Below are positions 16,016 through 25,556 of a DNA stretch of 64,000 bases, one piece after another. The notes below the pieces were generated by a model. The model had not been told where the DNA came from. It worked only from the letters and a program-made list of their open reading frames with translations, and did not search any database. This DNA comes from Sedimenticola sp. (GTDB taxonomy: Bacteria > Pseudomonadota > Gammaproteobacteria > Chromatiales > Chromatiaceae). The translations under genes were made by a program, and so were the position numbers. The stretch spans positions 1 through 64,000 of the forward strand of contig JALSQZ010000073.1 of the NCBI GenBank assembly GCA_026985055.1, written 5' to 3'. Each line of letters opens with the position of its first letter. The stretch's first letter is position 1.

Positions 16016-16594
16016 GTGCGCGGAACGAGAAAACTGCTTTTGCTTTCCCTGCTGCTTTGTGTCGGCGGGCTGTGGGCGGCCCCCACGGACAGGTATGAGG
16101 AGCTGACTGGCGAACAGGATGATTTTGAAGCGGACGTCAAGGAGTGGAAAGAATTTCGGACGGAAATCCCGCCGCTTCCCGAAGACGACGCCTGGACCGA
16201 GGTTCCGCTGGATGCGTTGCCGAAAAACATGCATGCCTTTCTGGACATGGACAGCCTGAATCGTTCCGACAAGGATTTCGTGCTGCGTTACTGGCTGCTG
16301 ATTCGTTCCGACAAGGGAGCCTACACGGCTACCTGGGAAGGGCTGCGCTGCAGCGCCAGGGAATATGTGATCTATGCCTGGGGTTATAAGAATCGCAAGG
16401 TGGCGCTTCGTCGGGCAAAACAACCCCGCTGGCGCCCTCTGAGCGCACAGTCAAGCGGCAATTATCGTCTGGAACTGGCGGATGACGTGTTTTGCGCCGG
16501 AGAAACGCCGCGCAGGAAATTCCAGATCGAACAGGCGGTCAAAGGTCTTTATGAAGCGCATAACCCTTTCAACAACTGGATGAACGATGACTGA
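16016..16594 (+). CDS. CNP1-like secreted protein
   Basis: A 192-aa protein with an N-terminal signal sequence (RGTRKLLLLSLLLCVGGLWA, cleaved near AAPTD). The mature part has WTEVPLDALPKN, MDSLNRSDKDFVLRYWLLI and GLRCSAREYVIYAWG. These resemble the CNP1-like family (DUF1794-type uncharacterised periplasmic proteins); I am moderately sure of that name. The start may be GTG 16016 or TTG 16004; neither has a clear ribosome-binding site. Its stop overlaps the parE start by 8 nt, so it heads the parE/parC operon. Confidence 0.65.
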   Translation: MRGTRKLLLLSLLLCVGGLWAAPTDRYEELTGEQDDFEADVKEWKEFRTEIPPLPEDDAWTEVPLDALPKNMHAFLDMDSLNRSDKDFVLRYWLLIRSDKGAYTATWEGLRCSAREYVIYAWGYKNRKVALRRAKQPRWRPLSAQSSGNYRLELADDVFCAGETPRRKFQIEQAVKGLYEAHNPFNNWMNDD

Positions 16595-18503
16595 AGCATA
16601 TGACGCCTCGGCCATCGAGGTTCTCAGTGGCCTGGAGCCGGTACGCAAGCGTCCGGGCATGTACACGGATACCACCCGCCCGAATCATCTGGCGCAGGAG
16701 GTCATCGACAACAGCGTGGATGAGGCCCTGGCCGGCTTCGCGCGCAAGATCGATGTCACCCTGTACAAGGACGGGTCGCTGGAAGTCGCCGACGACGGGC
16801 GGGGCATGCCTGTCGATATCCATCCGGAGGAGGGGCTGCCGGGGGTGGAAGTGATACTTTGCAAGCTCCATGCCGGTGGCAAGTTCTCCAATAAATCCTA
16901 TCAGTTCTCGGGTGGTCTGCATGGGGTAGGGGTGTCCGTGGTCAATGCCCTGTCCCGGCATCTGGAGATCTGGGTCAAGCGCGACGGCAAGGAATACAAC
17001 ATCGCCTTTGCCAATGGCGAGAAGGTGTCCGATCTGGAAGTGGTTGGCAAGGTGGGCAAGCAGAACACCGGCACGCGTATCCGTTTCTGGCCAGATGCCA
17101 CGTTCTTCGACAGCCCCAGATTCAGTGTGCGTCAGCTCAAGCACGTGTTGCGCGCCAAGGCGGTGCTTTGTCCCGGATTGCTGGTGCGTTTTACCGATGA
17201 GAAGACAGGTGAAAGCGAGGAATGGCAGTATGCCGATGGTCTGCAGGACTATCTGCTCGATGCCCTGCAAGGTTTTGAAATGCTGCCGCCCCAGCCTTTC
17301 ACCGGCAACATGGCGAGTACGGATGAAGCGGTGGACTGGGCGCTGGTCTGGCTGCCCGAGGGCGGCGAGGCGCTTGCGGAAAGCTATGTGAATCTGATTC
17401 CCACTGCCCAGGGCGGTACTCACGTCAATGGATTGCGCGCTGGCCTTACCGAGGCGATACGTGAATTTTGCGAGTTCCGCAATCTTCTGCCCCGGGGGGT
17501 GAAGATCACACCGGACGATGCATGGAACCGGGTCAGCTATGTACTTTCGGTCAAAATGGCCGATCCCCAGTTTTCCGGGCAGACCAAGGAACGACTGTCC
17601 TCCAGGGAGTGCGCAGCTTTCGTCTCCGGCGTGGTAAAAGACGCCTTCAGCCTGTGGCTGAACCAGAACACCGCTGCCGGAGAGGCCATAGCCGAACTGG
17701 CCATCAGCGCTGCCCAGACGCGCATGCGCGCGGGACGCAAGGTAGTGCGCAAAAAGGTCACCCAGGGACCAGCCCTGCCGGGCAAGCTGGCGGACTGCGC
17801 ATCGGATGACATGAGTCGCACGGAACTGTTTCTCGTGGAGGGAGACTCCGCCGGTGGTTCCGCGAAGCAGGCCAGGGACAAGGATTTTCAGGCCATCATG
17901 CCGCTGCGGGGCAAGATCCTGAATACCTGGGAAGTGGGCTCGGCGGAAGTGCTGGCTTCCCAGGAAGTGCATGACATTTCTGTCGCCATTGGCGTGGAAC
18001 CTGGTTCGGATGATTTGTCCAAACTGCGTTTTGGCAAGATCTGCATTCTGGCGGATGCGGATTCGGATGGTCTGCACATCGCCACGCTGTTGTGCGCCCT
18101 GTTCGTGCGCCACTTTCCCAAACTGGTGCGCGAAGGTCATGTCTATGTCGCCATGCCGCCCTTGTATCGCATCGACGTGGGCAAGCAGGTCTTTTATGCC
18201 CTGGATGATGCGGAAAAGCAGGGAATTCTGGCACGCATCGAGGCGGAAAAGCTCCGTGGCAAGATCAATGTGCAACGATTCAAGGGACTGGGGGAAATGA
18301 ATCCCCTGCAACTGCGTGAGACCACCATACACCCGGACACCCGGCGTCTGGTGCAACTGGCCATGGAGCCAGGAGATGAAACCATGAAAGTAATGGACAT
18401 GTTGCTGGCCAAGAAACGTGCGCCTGACCGGAAATCCTGGCTGCAGGAAAAAGGTGACATGGCGGAAGCCGCCCAGGATCTTATTGCAGGAGTGGAAGCC
18501 TGA
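16587..18503 (+). CDS. parE: DNA topoisomerase IV subunit B
   Basis: A 638-aa cytoplasmic ATPase subunit that powers decatenation of daughter chromosomes with ParC. GHKL ATPase motifs appear in order: EVIDNSVDEAL, DDGRGMPVDIHP and GGLHGVGVSVVNAL. The TOPRIM motif LVEGDSAGGSAKQARD and a Toprim-Asp cluster DADSDGLHI follow. The length and the RPGMYTDT start region fit ParE rather than GyrB. It overlaps the CNP1-like gene upstream and shares one nucleotide with the cytochrome gene downstream (TGATG). Confidence 0.97.
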   Translation: MTEAYDASAIEVLSGLEPVRKRPGMYTDTTRPNHLAQEVIDNSVDEALAGFARKIDVTLYKDGSLEVADDGRGMPVDIHPEEGLPGVEVILCKLHAGGKFSNKSYQFSGGLHGVGVSVVNALSRHLEIWVKRDGKEYNIAFANGEKVSDLEVVGKVGKQNTGTRIRFWPDATFFDSPRFSVRQLKHVLRAKAVLCPGLLVRFTDEKTGESEEWQYADGLQDYLLDALQGFEMLPPQPFTGNMASTDEAVDWALVWLPEGGEALAESYVNLIPTAQGGTHVNGLRAGLTEAIREFCEFRNLLPRGVKITPDDAWNRVSYVLSVKMADPQFSGQTKERLSSRECAAFVSGVVKDAFSLWLNQNTAAGEAIAELAISAAQTRMRAGRKVVRKKVTQGPALPGKLADCASDDMSRTELFLVEGDSAGGSAKQARDKDFQAIMPLRGKILNTWEVGSAEVLASQEVHDISVAIGVEPGSDDLSKLRFGKICILADADSDGLHIATLLCALFVRHFPKLVREGHVYVAMPPLYRIDVGKQVFYALDDAEKQGILARIEAEKLRGKINVQRFKGLGEMNPLQLRETTIHPDTRRLVQLAMEPGDETMKVMDMLLAKKRAPDRKSWLQEKGDMAEAAQDLIAGVEA

Positions 18504-19534
18504 TGAAATATCTGAGCATACTGTTGTTATCGTTACTGAGCCTGCCCTTGATGGCGGCGCCGGATGGCAAGGCGCTGTATGAAAGGAATTGCAGTGTCTG
18601 TCATCATTTCAAGGGAGAAGGCGGCATTGGTCTGCCGCTGACCGCGGAGATTCTCTCCCAGGTCTCGGATGACTATATTGCCAAAACCATTCGCGTGGGC
18701 CGTCCGGGGCGGATCATGCCTTCTTTCAATGCCCTCAGCGACGCCCAGGTGCAGGCCATAGTCCGCTACATCCGCAGTTGGTCGGGCAAACCCGGACCAG
18801 TGTTCAAGACGACCAGACTCCAGGGAGACAGCGCGCGAGGCAAACCGTTGTTTGAAAAGCATTGTGTGCGTTGCCATGGCAAGGATGGCAGTGGTGAAGG
18901 GCCGGGAACCGGCGTGACCCTGTCCCGGGAACGCTCGTTCATGGTTATGCCTGCGGCCCTCAACAATCCAGGGTTTCAGCAGTCCGCCTCGGATGCCATG
19001 ATTCACGATATCGTCCTGTCGGGGCGCAAGGTTGGCGGGATGCCGTCGTTCAAGAGCAAGCTCACGGATCAGGAAGTGGCCGATGTGGTCGCCTATGTGC
19101 GTACCCTCAAGCCACCAGCCCTCCATCAGGGCATGGAGGAATGGCGTGGCAAACCGGCCTATATCATGGAGTCGCCCTACGATTTCGAAACCACGGTGGA
19201 GAATGTCAAGCAGGCGCTGACCGGCGCCAATTTCCGCATCTTCCCGCCACGCTATCTGGAACAGGGGCTGACGGACGAGTTCAGCGTGAACACTCGTCAG
19301 ATCAGTATCCGTTTCTGCAATTTCAAGGAGCTTTATCACTTGCTCAATATCGATCCGCGCCTGGGTACGGTGTTGCCCTGCCGTATCAATGTCATCGAGC
19401 GTGATGGCAAGGTTCTGGTGATTTCCGCAAACGTGGCGCAGCTTGCGACCTTGTTCAACAACCAGGAGCTGTCTGAAGTTGGCGTGCTCATGGAGGAGAT
19501 CATTCTTTCCGTGATGGAGGAGGCGACCCTGTGA
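18503..19534 (+). CDS. Diheme cytochrome c fused to a DUF302 domain
   Basis: A 343-aa predicted periplasmic protein with a signal peptide (KYLSILLLSLLSLPLMA). Two class I cytochrome c domains carry CSVCH (Cys30, Cys33, His34) and CVRCH (Cys121, Cys124, His125). Candidate distal Met ligands are IMPSF and GMPSF. From about residue 225 to 330 there is a DUF302-like domain (YDFETTVENVKQALTGANF, then RFCNFKELYHLL and LPCRINV). The fused architecture is unusual. Its start overlaps the parE stop, and its stop overlaps the next gene by 4 nt (GTGA). Electron transfer is expected from the hemes; the role of DUF302 is unknown. Confidence 0.88.
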   Translation: MKYLSILLLSLLSLPLMAAPDGKALYERNCSVCHHFKGEGGIGLPLTAEILSQVSDDYIAKTIRVGRPGRIMPSFNALSDAQVQAIVRYIRSWSGKPGPVFKTTRLQGDSARGKPLFEKHCVRCHGKDGSGEGPGTGVTLSRERSFMVMPAALNNPGFQQSASDAMIHDIVLSGRKVGGMPSFKSKLTDQEVADVVAYVRTLKPPALHQGMEEWRGKPAYIMESPYDFETTVENVKQALTGANFRIFPPRYLEQGLTDEFSVNTRQISIRFCNFKELYHLLNIDPRLGTVLPCRINVIERDGKVLVISANVAQLATLFNNQELSEVGVLMEEIILSVMEEATL

Positions 19535-19992
19535 GAAAACTGCTTGCGATACTGCTGATTGTGGGGGTTGGCTTTGCTTCTGCCAGCGAACGGAATCTGG
19601 TCATGGTGCGCAGTCCCGCCAGGGCGGCTCATGTCATGGATGTGCTCAAGGAAACCATACTGGAATACGGCTACCAGGTGGCGCATACACAACGCTGTGA
19701 TGGTGGCATGGCGGAATTTCATTACAAGTCCGACTTTTATCGGGTGGTGTTCTTTGGCAAGGTGAAGGAGGTGCGCGAGGTACTCAAACGCCATCCCGAA
19801 ATGTCCCCCTATCTGCCTCTGAAAATCGCCGTGGTGGCGGAGAAAGACGCTACGGTGCTGGCAGCCGTGGATCCCAGGGCGCTGGCACCGATGTTCCCGG
19901 ATGATGCCGAACTCCATGTGCTGCTGGCCCGCTGGTACAACGACATCGATGCCATGCTCGAGGAATTGCGTGAGCTGAAAAAAGCCCCATGA
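19531..19992 (+). CDS. Secreted DUF302-like protein
   Basis: A 153-aa protein with a signal peptide ([17 protein letters not shown]). The mature part starts with a strand-helix pattern like the DUF302 domain of the upstream gene ([23 protein letters not shown]... then [19 protein letters not shown]). It has no heme motif. A GTG start overlaps the cytochrome stop, and the stop overlaps the parC ATG by 4 nt. It is probably a partner of the cytochrome-DUF302 protein; that is inference from adjacency and resemblance. Confidence 0.7.
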   Translation: MRKLLAILLIVGVGFASASERNLVMVRSPARAAHVMDVLKETILEYGYQVAHTQRCDGGMAEFHYKSDFYRVVFFGKVKEVREVLKRHPEMSPYLPLKIAVVAEKDATVLAAVDPRALAPMFPDDAELHVLLARWYNDIDAMLEELRELKKAP

Positions 19993-22232
19993 GCGAACAT
20001 TACACCGAAGAAGGGGTAGAGCGCATACGCCTGGCGGAGTTTACCGAGAAGGCGTATCTGGACTATTCCATGTATGTCATTCTCGACCGCGCCCTGCCGC
20101 ATATCGGCGACGGTCTCAAGCCGGTGCAGCGGCGCATCGTGTACGCTATGTCCGAACTTGGACTGTCGGCGGCAAGCAAACACAAGAAATCCGCGCGCAC
20201 CGTGGGCGATGTGCTGGGCAAGTTCCATCCTCATGGCGATACTGCCTGTTATGAAGCCATGGTGCTCATGGCTCAGTCGTTCTCCTACCGCTATCCGCTG
20301 GTCGATGGTCAGGGAAACTGGGGATCGCCGGATGACCCCAAGTCTTTCGCCGCCATGCGCTACACGGAAGCGCGTCTGACCGCCTATGCCAAGGTGCTGC
20401 TGGCGGAACTGGGGCAGGGCACGGTGGAATGGGTGCCAAATTTCGACGGCACCATGAAGGAGCCCAGCCTGTTGCCTGCGCGCCTGCCCAATGTATTGCT
20501 CAATGGTGCTACCGGTATCGCCGTGGGCATGGCCACGGATATCCCGCCGCATAATCTTCGGGAAGTGGTGAGCGCTTGCATCCGTCTCATTGAGGCGCCG
20601 CGAAGCACGCTGGAAGAAATCTGCGAGCATGTGCCTGGGCCGGATTTCCCCACCGAGGCGGAAATTATCACGCCCCGCCCCGATCTGCTGAAGATCTATG
20701 AAACCGGACGGGGCAGTGTCAAGGCGCGTTCCCGCTGGGAAAAAGAAGAAGGCAATGTGGTGATCAGCGCCTTGCCCTATCAGGTATCCGGAGCGAAGAT
20801 CCTGGAACAGATTGCCACGCAGATGCGGGCCAGGAAACTGCCCTGGATCGAGGATTTGCGTGATGAATCCGATCATGAGAATCCCACCCGGCTGGTGATT
20901 GTGCCGCGCTCCAATCGGGTGGATCTGGAACGCCTCATGTCCCATCTGTTTGCCACCACGGATCTGGAACGCAGTTATCGGATCAATCTCAATCTCATTG
21001 GTCTGGATGGGCGTCCACAGGTCAAGAGTCTGCGCGAGATTCTGGTGGAGTGGCTGGAGTTTCGTTTCACCACGGTTCGGCGGCGTCTGCGGCACAGGCT
21101 GAACAAGGTGCTGGATCGCCTCCATCTGTTGGAAGGCTTGCTCGTCGCCTTTCTCAATATCGATGAAGTGATCCATATCATCCGTACCGAGGACGAGCCC
21201 AGGCCGGTGCTCATGGCGCGTTTCGGGCTGACGGAAATCCAGGCCGATTATGTGCTGGATACCAAGTTGCGCCAGCTGGCCCGGCTGGAAGAAATGAAAA
21301 TCCGCGCCGAGCAGGAAGAACTGGCGAAGGAACGGGACTGGCTGGAAAAGACCCTGGCCTCTAAGCAACGTCTGAAAACCCTGGTGCGCAAGGAATTGCA
21401 GGCGGATGCGGAACAATATGGTGATGCGCGTCGCTCGCCCCAGGTCGAGCGTGAGATGGCATCGGCCATGGACGAATCCGAGCTGACGCCCAGCGAGCCG
21501 GTTACCGTGGTGCTTTCCGAAAAAGGCTGGGTGCGTGCCGCCAAGGGGCATGAAATCGACCCTGCCGCTCTCAGTTTCAAGGCGGGTGATGGTTTTTGCC
21601 ATGCGGTGCGCCTGCGCAGCAACCAGCCCGCCATTTTTCTCGATTCCACGGGACGCAGCTATTCCCTGATGGCGCATACACTTCCCTCCGCCCGGGGGCA
21701 GGGGGAGCCGCTCACCGGGCGTTTTTCAGCGCCGGACGGTTCCCTGTTCGTGGCTGCCCTCGGGGGAGATCCCGAGCAGCGCTGGCTGCTTGCCTCGGAT
21801 GCTGGATACGGTTTCATCACCCAGGCGAAAAACCTGATTGCCAATACCAGAAAAGGCAAATCCGTGCTTACCCTGCCCAAGGGGGCGAAAGTGCTCAAGG
21901 CCCGTCCGGTAACCGATGTGCATACGGACCGGGTGGTGACAGTAACCAGTGAAGGGCGGATGCTGGTGATTCCCCTGAGCGATCTGCCTGAAATGAACCG
22001 GGGCAAGGGCAACAAGATCATCGGGATTCCGGGGAAACGCGTTGCCGAACGGGAAGAATATGTAGTGGACATGCTGGTAGTGCCTGAAGGTGGCAGGTTG
22101 CGGCTGATATCCGGCAAGCGTCATCTGAATCTGAAAGCGGCCGATCTCAATGCCTATGAAGGAGAAAGAGGGCGTCGTGGCAACAAACTGCCCCGGGGCT
22201 TCCAGAAAGTGGATGGACTGGAGCTTATGTAG
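19989..22232 (+). CDS. parC: DNA topoisomerase IV subunit A
   Basis: A 747-aa cytoplasmic subunit that breaks and rejoins DNA. The catalytic tyrosine is Tyr125 in [11 protein letters not shown]. The quinolone-region motif [17 protein letters not shown] is present. The C-terminal part has the beta-pinwheel-like blades expected of ParC (for example [13 protein letters not shown] and [14 protein letters not shown]). The length matches ParC and is shorter than GyrA. It is the last gene of the operon beginning at 16016 and is translationally coupled to the DUF302 gene. Confidence 0.97.
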   Translation: MSEHYTEEGVERIRLAEFTEKAYLDYSMYVILDRALPHIGDGLKPVQRRIVYAMSELGLSAASKHKKSARTVGDVLGKFHPHGDTACYEAMVLMAQSFSYRYPLVDGQGNWGSPDDPKSFAAMRYTEARLTAYAKVLLAELGQGTVEWVPNFDGTMKEPSLLPARLPNVLLNGATGIAVGMATDIPPHNLREVVSACIRLIEAPRSTLEEICEHVPGPDFPTEAEIITPRPDLLKIYETGRGSVKARSRWEKEEGNVVISALPYQVSGAKILEQIATQMRARKLPWIEDLRDESDHENPTRLVIVPRSNRVDLERLMSHLFATTDLERSYRINLNLIGLDGRPQVKSLREILVEWLEFRFTTVRRRLRHRLNKVLDRLHLLEGLLVAFLNIDEVIHIIRTEDEPRPVLMARFGLTEIQADYVLDTKLRQLARLEEMKIRAEQEELAKERDWLEKTLASKQRLKTLVRKELQADAEQYGDARRSPQVEREMASAMDESELTPSEPVTVVLSEKGWVRAAKGHEIDPAALSFKAGDGFCHAVRLRSNQPAIFLDSTGRSYSLMAHTLPSARGQGEPLTGRFSAPDGSLFVAALGGDPEQRWLLASDAGYGFITQAKNLIANTRKGKSVLTLPKGAKVLKARPVTDVHTDRVVTVTSEGRMLVIPLSDLPEMNRGKGNKIIGIPGKRVAEREEYVVDMLVVPEGGRLRLISGKRHLNLKAADLNAYEGERGRRGNKLPRGFQKVDGLELM

Positions 22233-22251
22233 GTCCCCGGAAGTGGATTTG

Positions 22252-22260
22252 TGGCATAAT
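22252..22260 (+). promoter_or_regulatory. Extended -10 promoter candidate for yajC-secDF
   Basis: TGG-CATAAT forms an extended -10 with no convincing -35. Predicted transcription start is near 22267, giving a leader of about 60 nt before yajC. The same TTGG/TGTGG-CATAAT form occurs at 49044-49052 before the PepSY gene. Confidence 0.4.
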
Positions 22261-22327
22261 ACTCCGTTTCATCATTCCTCAAAATTTCGGAAGCTGCCCC
22301 TGTGGTGGCATCCGTGGAGAAAAAACA

Positions 22328-22666
22328 ATGAGCTTTTTCATCAACGATGCCCTTGCCGAGGCGGCTCCCGCGGCGATGGCCGGCCCCAATGGCCTCCTGG
22401 CCAATGTGATCTTTCCCATCGGTTTGATTCTCATCCTGTACTTTTTCATGATCCGGCCCCAGGTCAAACGCCAGAAGGCACATCGCGCTCTGGTGGAAAG
22501 CCTGAAAAAAGGTGACGAAGTACAGACCATGGGGGGGCTCATGGGCAAGATTACCGATGTGGGTGAAAACTTTGTGAAAGTGGAAGTTGCCGATGGCATG
22601 GTGGTTACCGTGCGCCGTTCTGCAGTTGAAGCTGTCATGCCCAAGGGCACCCTCAAGGAACTTTGA
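22328..22666 (+). CDS. yajC: Preprotein translocase subunit YajC
   Basis: A 112-aa inner-membrane protein. One membrane segment (NVIFPIGLILILYFFMIRPQ) is followed by the conserved RPQVKRQKAHRALVESLKKGDEV and a small cytoplasmic domain (TMGGLMGKITDVGENFVKVEV). YajC associates with SecDF to assist Sec export. It sits 40 nt before secD in the standard order. tgt is not upstream as it is in many relatives. Confidence 0.96.
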   Translation: MSFFINDALAEAAPAAMAGPNGLLANVIFPIGLILILYFFMIRPQVKRQKAHRALVESLKKGDEVQTMGGLMGKITDVGENFVKVEVADGMVVTVRRSAVEAVMPKGTLKEL

Positions 22667-22706
22667 GCTTTTTTCCGCCACCAACCCATAACCATAAGTC
22701 CAAGAC

Positions 22707-24563
22707 ATGTTGAATCAATATCCTTTGTGGAAAAACCTGCTGGTTGTCTTCGTACTGGCCATCGGCCTCTTTTACGCGTTGCCGAATATCTTCAGCCAGG
22801 ATCCCGCCATCGCGGTTTCCGGTGTGCGTGGCGCTGAAATAGAACAGTCCGTCAAAGACAAGGTCAAGGATGCCCTGGAAAAAAGTGGCATATCGGTCAA
22901 GGAACTGGAGGACAAGGGGAGCAGCATGCTCATTCACTTTTCTTCCACAACGGATCAGCAAAAAGCACAGCATGTGATTGCCGAAGTGCTGCCGGAAACG
23001 GTCTCATACGCGTTGACTACCGCAGCCAATGTGCCGGGTTGGCTTCTTGGCATGGGTGGCAAACCAATGAACCTGGGGCTGGATTTGCGCGGCGGCATTC
23101 ATGTGCTTATCGATGTGGACATGGATGCCGCCATCAAGGACAAGGTGGAAGCCTATACCGGCGATGTGCGTTCCGCCCTGCGCAGCAACAAGATCCGCTA
23201 TCTGACAGTAAAGGCGGATGCACTGGGCATCAATGTCAAGCTCAAGGATGCGGCAACCCGGGACAAGGCATATGATGTGCTGGGCAACGAGTTTCGCAAT
23301 CTGGGCGTGGAAAGCGTGGATGAGGGTGGTAGCTATCTGGTGCGTCTGACCTTGCCGCCGGCGGAAATTCGCGCGATCAAGAAATTTGCCCTGCAACAGA
23401 ACATCACCACCATCCGCAACCGGGTAAATGCCCTGGGTGTGGCCGAACCCCTGGTACAGCAACAGGGTGATCGCCGCATCGTGGTGGAACTGCCTGGTGT
23501 GCAGGATCCTACCCAGGTCAAGAACATTCTGGGCGCTACCGCCACACTGGAATACCGCCTGGTGGATACCGAACACGATGCCATGGATGCAAAGAATACC
23601 GGCAAGGTGCCGCCGGGGTCGCGTCTGTACAGTGTGCGAGAGGATGGACGCCCCATCCTGCTGAAGAAACGGGTCATTGTTACCGGCAACCAGATCACAG
23701 ATGCCGCTTCCGGTTTCGATCAGCGATCCGGAAGCCCCATGGTTACCATCCAGCTGGACAGCAAGGGGGGAAGGCGCATGCGCAATGTCACCCTGGACAA
23801 TGTGGGCAAGCCCATGGCGGTGGTGTTCAAGGAAAACCGCGTGGTGGGAAGGGATGCCGACGGCAAGCCAATCAAGCGTCTGGTGGAAGACGTCATCAGT
23901 GTGGCGAACATTCTCGAACCCTTTGGCGCGCGTTTCCAGACCACGGGTCTGGACAGTCCCCAGGAAGCGCATGAGCTGGCCCTGTTGCTGCGCGCTGGCG
24001 CCCTGGCGGCGCCCATCGATATCGTCGAGGAACGCACCATTGGTCCCAGTCTCGGACAGGAGAACATCAATCAGGGCCTGAATTCCGTGCTCATCGGTTT
24101 ATTGGCGGTGATGATCTTCATGGTGGTCTACTACAAGGTCTTTGGCCTGTTCGCCAACGCTGCCTTGTTGGCCAACCTGGTACTCATCGTGGCCATCCTT
24201 TCCCTGCTGCAGGCGACACTGACCCTGCCGGGCATTGCTGGTATCGTGCTTACCGTGGGCATGGCCGTGGATGCCAACGTGCTCATCTATGAGCGCATCC
24301 GCGAGGAGCTGCGGGTGGGCAGCACGCCCCAGGCGGCTATCCATGCGGGCTATGAAAAAGCCTTCAGCACCATCATGGATGCCAACGTTACCACCCTGAT
24401 AGCCGCCATAGTGCTGTTTTCCATCGGCAGTGGGCCGGTAAAGGGTTTTGCCGTGACCCTGGCGATTGGTATCGTCACCTCCATGTTCACCTCCATCGTG
24501 GGAACCCGTGCCCTGGCCAATCTGGTATACGGCGGCAAGCGCGTGAAGAAACTGGCCATCTGA
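22707..24563 (+). CDS. secD: Protein translocase subunit SecD
   Basis: A 618-aa inner-membrane protein using the proton gradient to pull exported proteins through SecYEG. An N-terminal membrane anchor (KNLLVVFVLAIGLFYALPN) is followed by a large periplasmic P1 region with GLDLRGGIHVLIDVDMD. Six C-terminal membrane helices include the conserved GMAVDANVLIYERIREELR. Length and order (yajC-secD-secF) match the family. Confidence 0.97.
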   Translation: MLNQYPLWKNLLVVFVLAIGLFYALPNIFSQDPAIAVSGVRGAEIEQSVKDKVKDALEKSGISVKELEDKGSSMLIHFSSTTDQQKAQHVIAEVLPETVSYALTTAANVPGWLLGMGGKPMNLGLDLRGGIHVLIDVDMDAAIKDKVEAYTGDVRSALRSNKIRYLTVKADALGINVKLKDAATRDKAYDVLGNEFRNLGVESVDEGGSYLVRLTLPPAEIRAIKKFALQQNITTIRNRVNALGVAEPLVQQQGDRRIVVELPGVQDPTQVKNILGATATLEYRLVDTEHDAMDAKNTGKVPPGSRLYSVREDGRPILLKKRVIVTGNQITDAASGFDQRSGSPMVTIQLDSKGGRRMRNVTLDNVGKPMAVVFKENRVVGRDADGKPIKRLVEDVISVANILEPFGARFQTTGLDSPQEAHELALLLRAGALAAPIDIVEERTIGPSLGQENINQGLNSVLIGLLAVMIFMVVYYKVFGLFANAALLANLVLIVAILSLLQATLTLPGIAGIVLTVGMAVDANVLIYERIREELRVGSTPQAAIHAGYEKAFSTIMDANVTTLIAAIVLFSIGSGPVKGFAVTLAIGIVTSMFTSIVGTRALANLVYGGKRVKKLAI

Positions 24564-24578
24564 ATTCGGTAAGCATCT

Positions 24579-25514
24579 ATGAGAACCCTGACATCCAATC
24601 TGCATTTCAATTTCATGGGCAAGCGCAAGCTGGCCATGGTTTTTTCCATCACTTTGGTGGTCCTGTCCCTGGCTTCCCTGCTCACAAGGGGGCTGCTGTT
24701 TGGCATTGATTTTACCGGTGGTACGCTTATCGAGGTGGGGTATTCCCAGGATGCCGATCTGGAAGCAGTGCGCAGCGCACTGGCGGCAAACGGCTTTGCC
24801 GAAGCCCAGGTTCAGCAGTTTGGCACGCCGCGTGACGTCCTTATTCGCCTGGCTCCCCGTGAAGGGATAAAGAGTTCCGAACTCAGTGACAAGGTATTTG
24901 GCATCCTGAGCAAACAGTCTCCCGGGAAAGTGAAACTGCGCCGGGTGGAATTCGTTGGTCCGCAGGTGGGGGACGAGCTTACCGAAGACGGCGCCCTGGC
25001 GGTTCTGGTTTCCCTGATTGCCATTCTCATGTACGTCGCAGTGCGTTTCGAATGGCGTTTTGCCGTGGGTTCGGTCATTGCCCTGGTGCATGACGTGACC
25101 ATCACCCTTGGTTTCTTCTCCATTTTCCGGGTGGAGTTCGACCTTACGGTATTGGCGGCAGTGCTCGCTGTAATTGGCTATTCCCTGAACGATACCATCG
25201 TGGTGTTCGACCGGATTCGCGAAAACTTTCGCAAGATCCGCAAGGGCGATTCCGAGGATGTCATCAATACCTCTCTGAATCAGACCCTGTCACGTACCCT
25301 GGTTACTTCACTGACCACGCTTATCGTATTGGTGGCGTTGTTCGTCATTGGAGGCGAGATTATTCACAACTTCTCCCTGGCATTGATCCTGGGCGTGGTC
25401 GTGGGTACCTACTCCTCTATCTATGTGGCCAGTAGCGCCGCGCTCATGCTGGGCGTGAGCAAGGCAGATCTGATGCCGGTGCAGAAAGAAGGCGTTGTTG
25501 ACGACATGCCCTGA
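24579..25514 (+). CDS. secF: Protein translocase subunit SecF
   Basis: A 311-aa inner-membrane partner of SecD. It has GIDFTGGTLIEVGY near the N-terminus and, in the C-terminal helices, IGYSLNDTIVVFDRIRENFR and RTLVTSLTTLIVLVALF. It begins 16 nt after secD. It converges with the minus-strand MoxR/VWA operon. Confidence 0.97.
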   Translation: MRTLTSNLHFNFMGKRKLAMVFSITLVVLSLASLLTRGLLFGIDFTGGTLIEVGYSQDADLEAVRSALAANGFAEAQVQQFGTPRDVLIRLAPREGIKSSELSDKVFGILSKQSPGKVKLRRVEFVGPQVGDELTEDGALAVLVSLIAILMYVAVRFEWRFAVGSVIALVHDVTITLGFFSIFRVEFDLTVLAAVLAVIGYSLNDTIVVFDRIRENFRKIRKGDSEDVINTSLNQTLSRTLVTSLTTLIVLVALFVIGGEIIHNFSLALILGVVVGTYSSIYVASSAALMLGVSKADLMPVQKEGVVDDMP

Positions 25515-25534
25515 GGAGCTTCTGTGGCATGACG

Positions 25535-25553
25535 GAAGGCGGAGCCGCTCCGC
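25535..25553. terminator. Convergent-gene inverted repeat
   Basis: AGGCGGAGC-c-GCTCCGCCT is a near-perfect GC palindrome between the secF stop (25514) and the last minus-strand bat-type gene (25557). No T-tract follows on either strand, so intrinsic termination is only possible. Confidence 0.35.
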
Positions 25554-25556
25554 CTG

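Noticed and set aside
16569..18356. 595-aa antisense frame opposite parE
   Set aside because: parE is unambiguous on the plus strand; the opposite frame is a codon-bias shadow.
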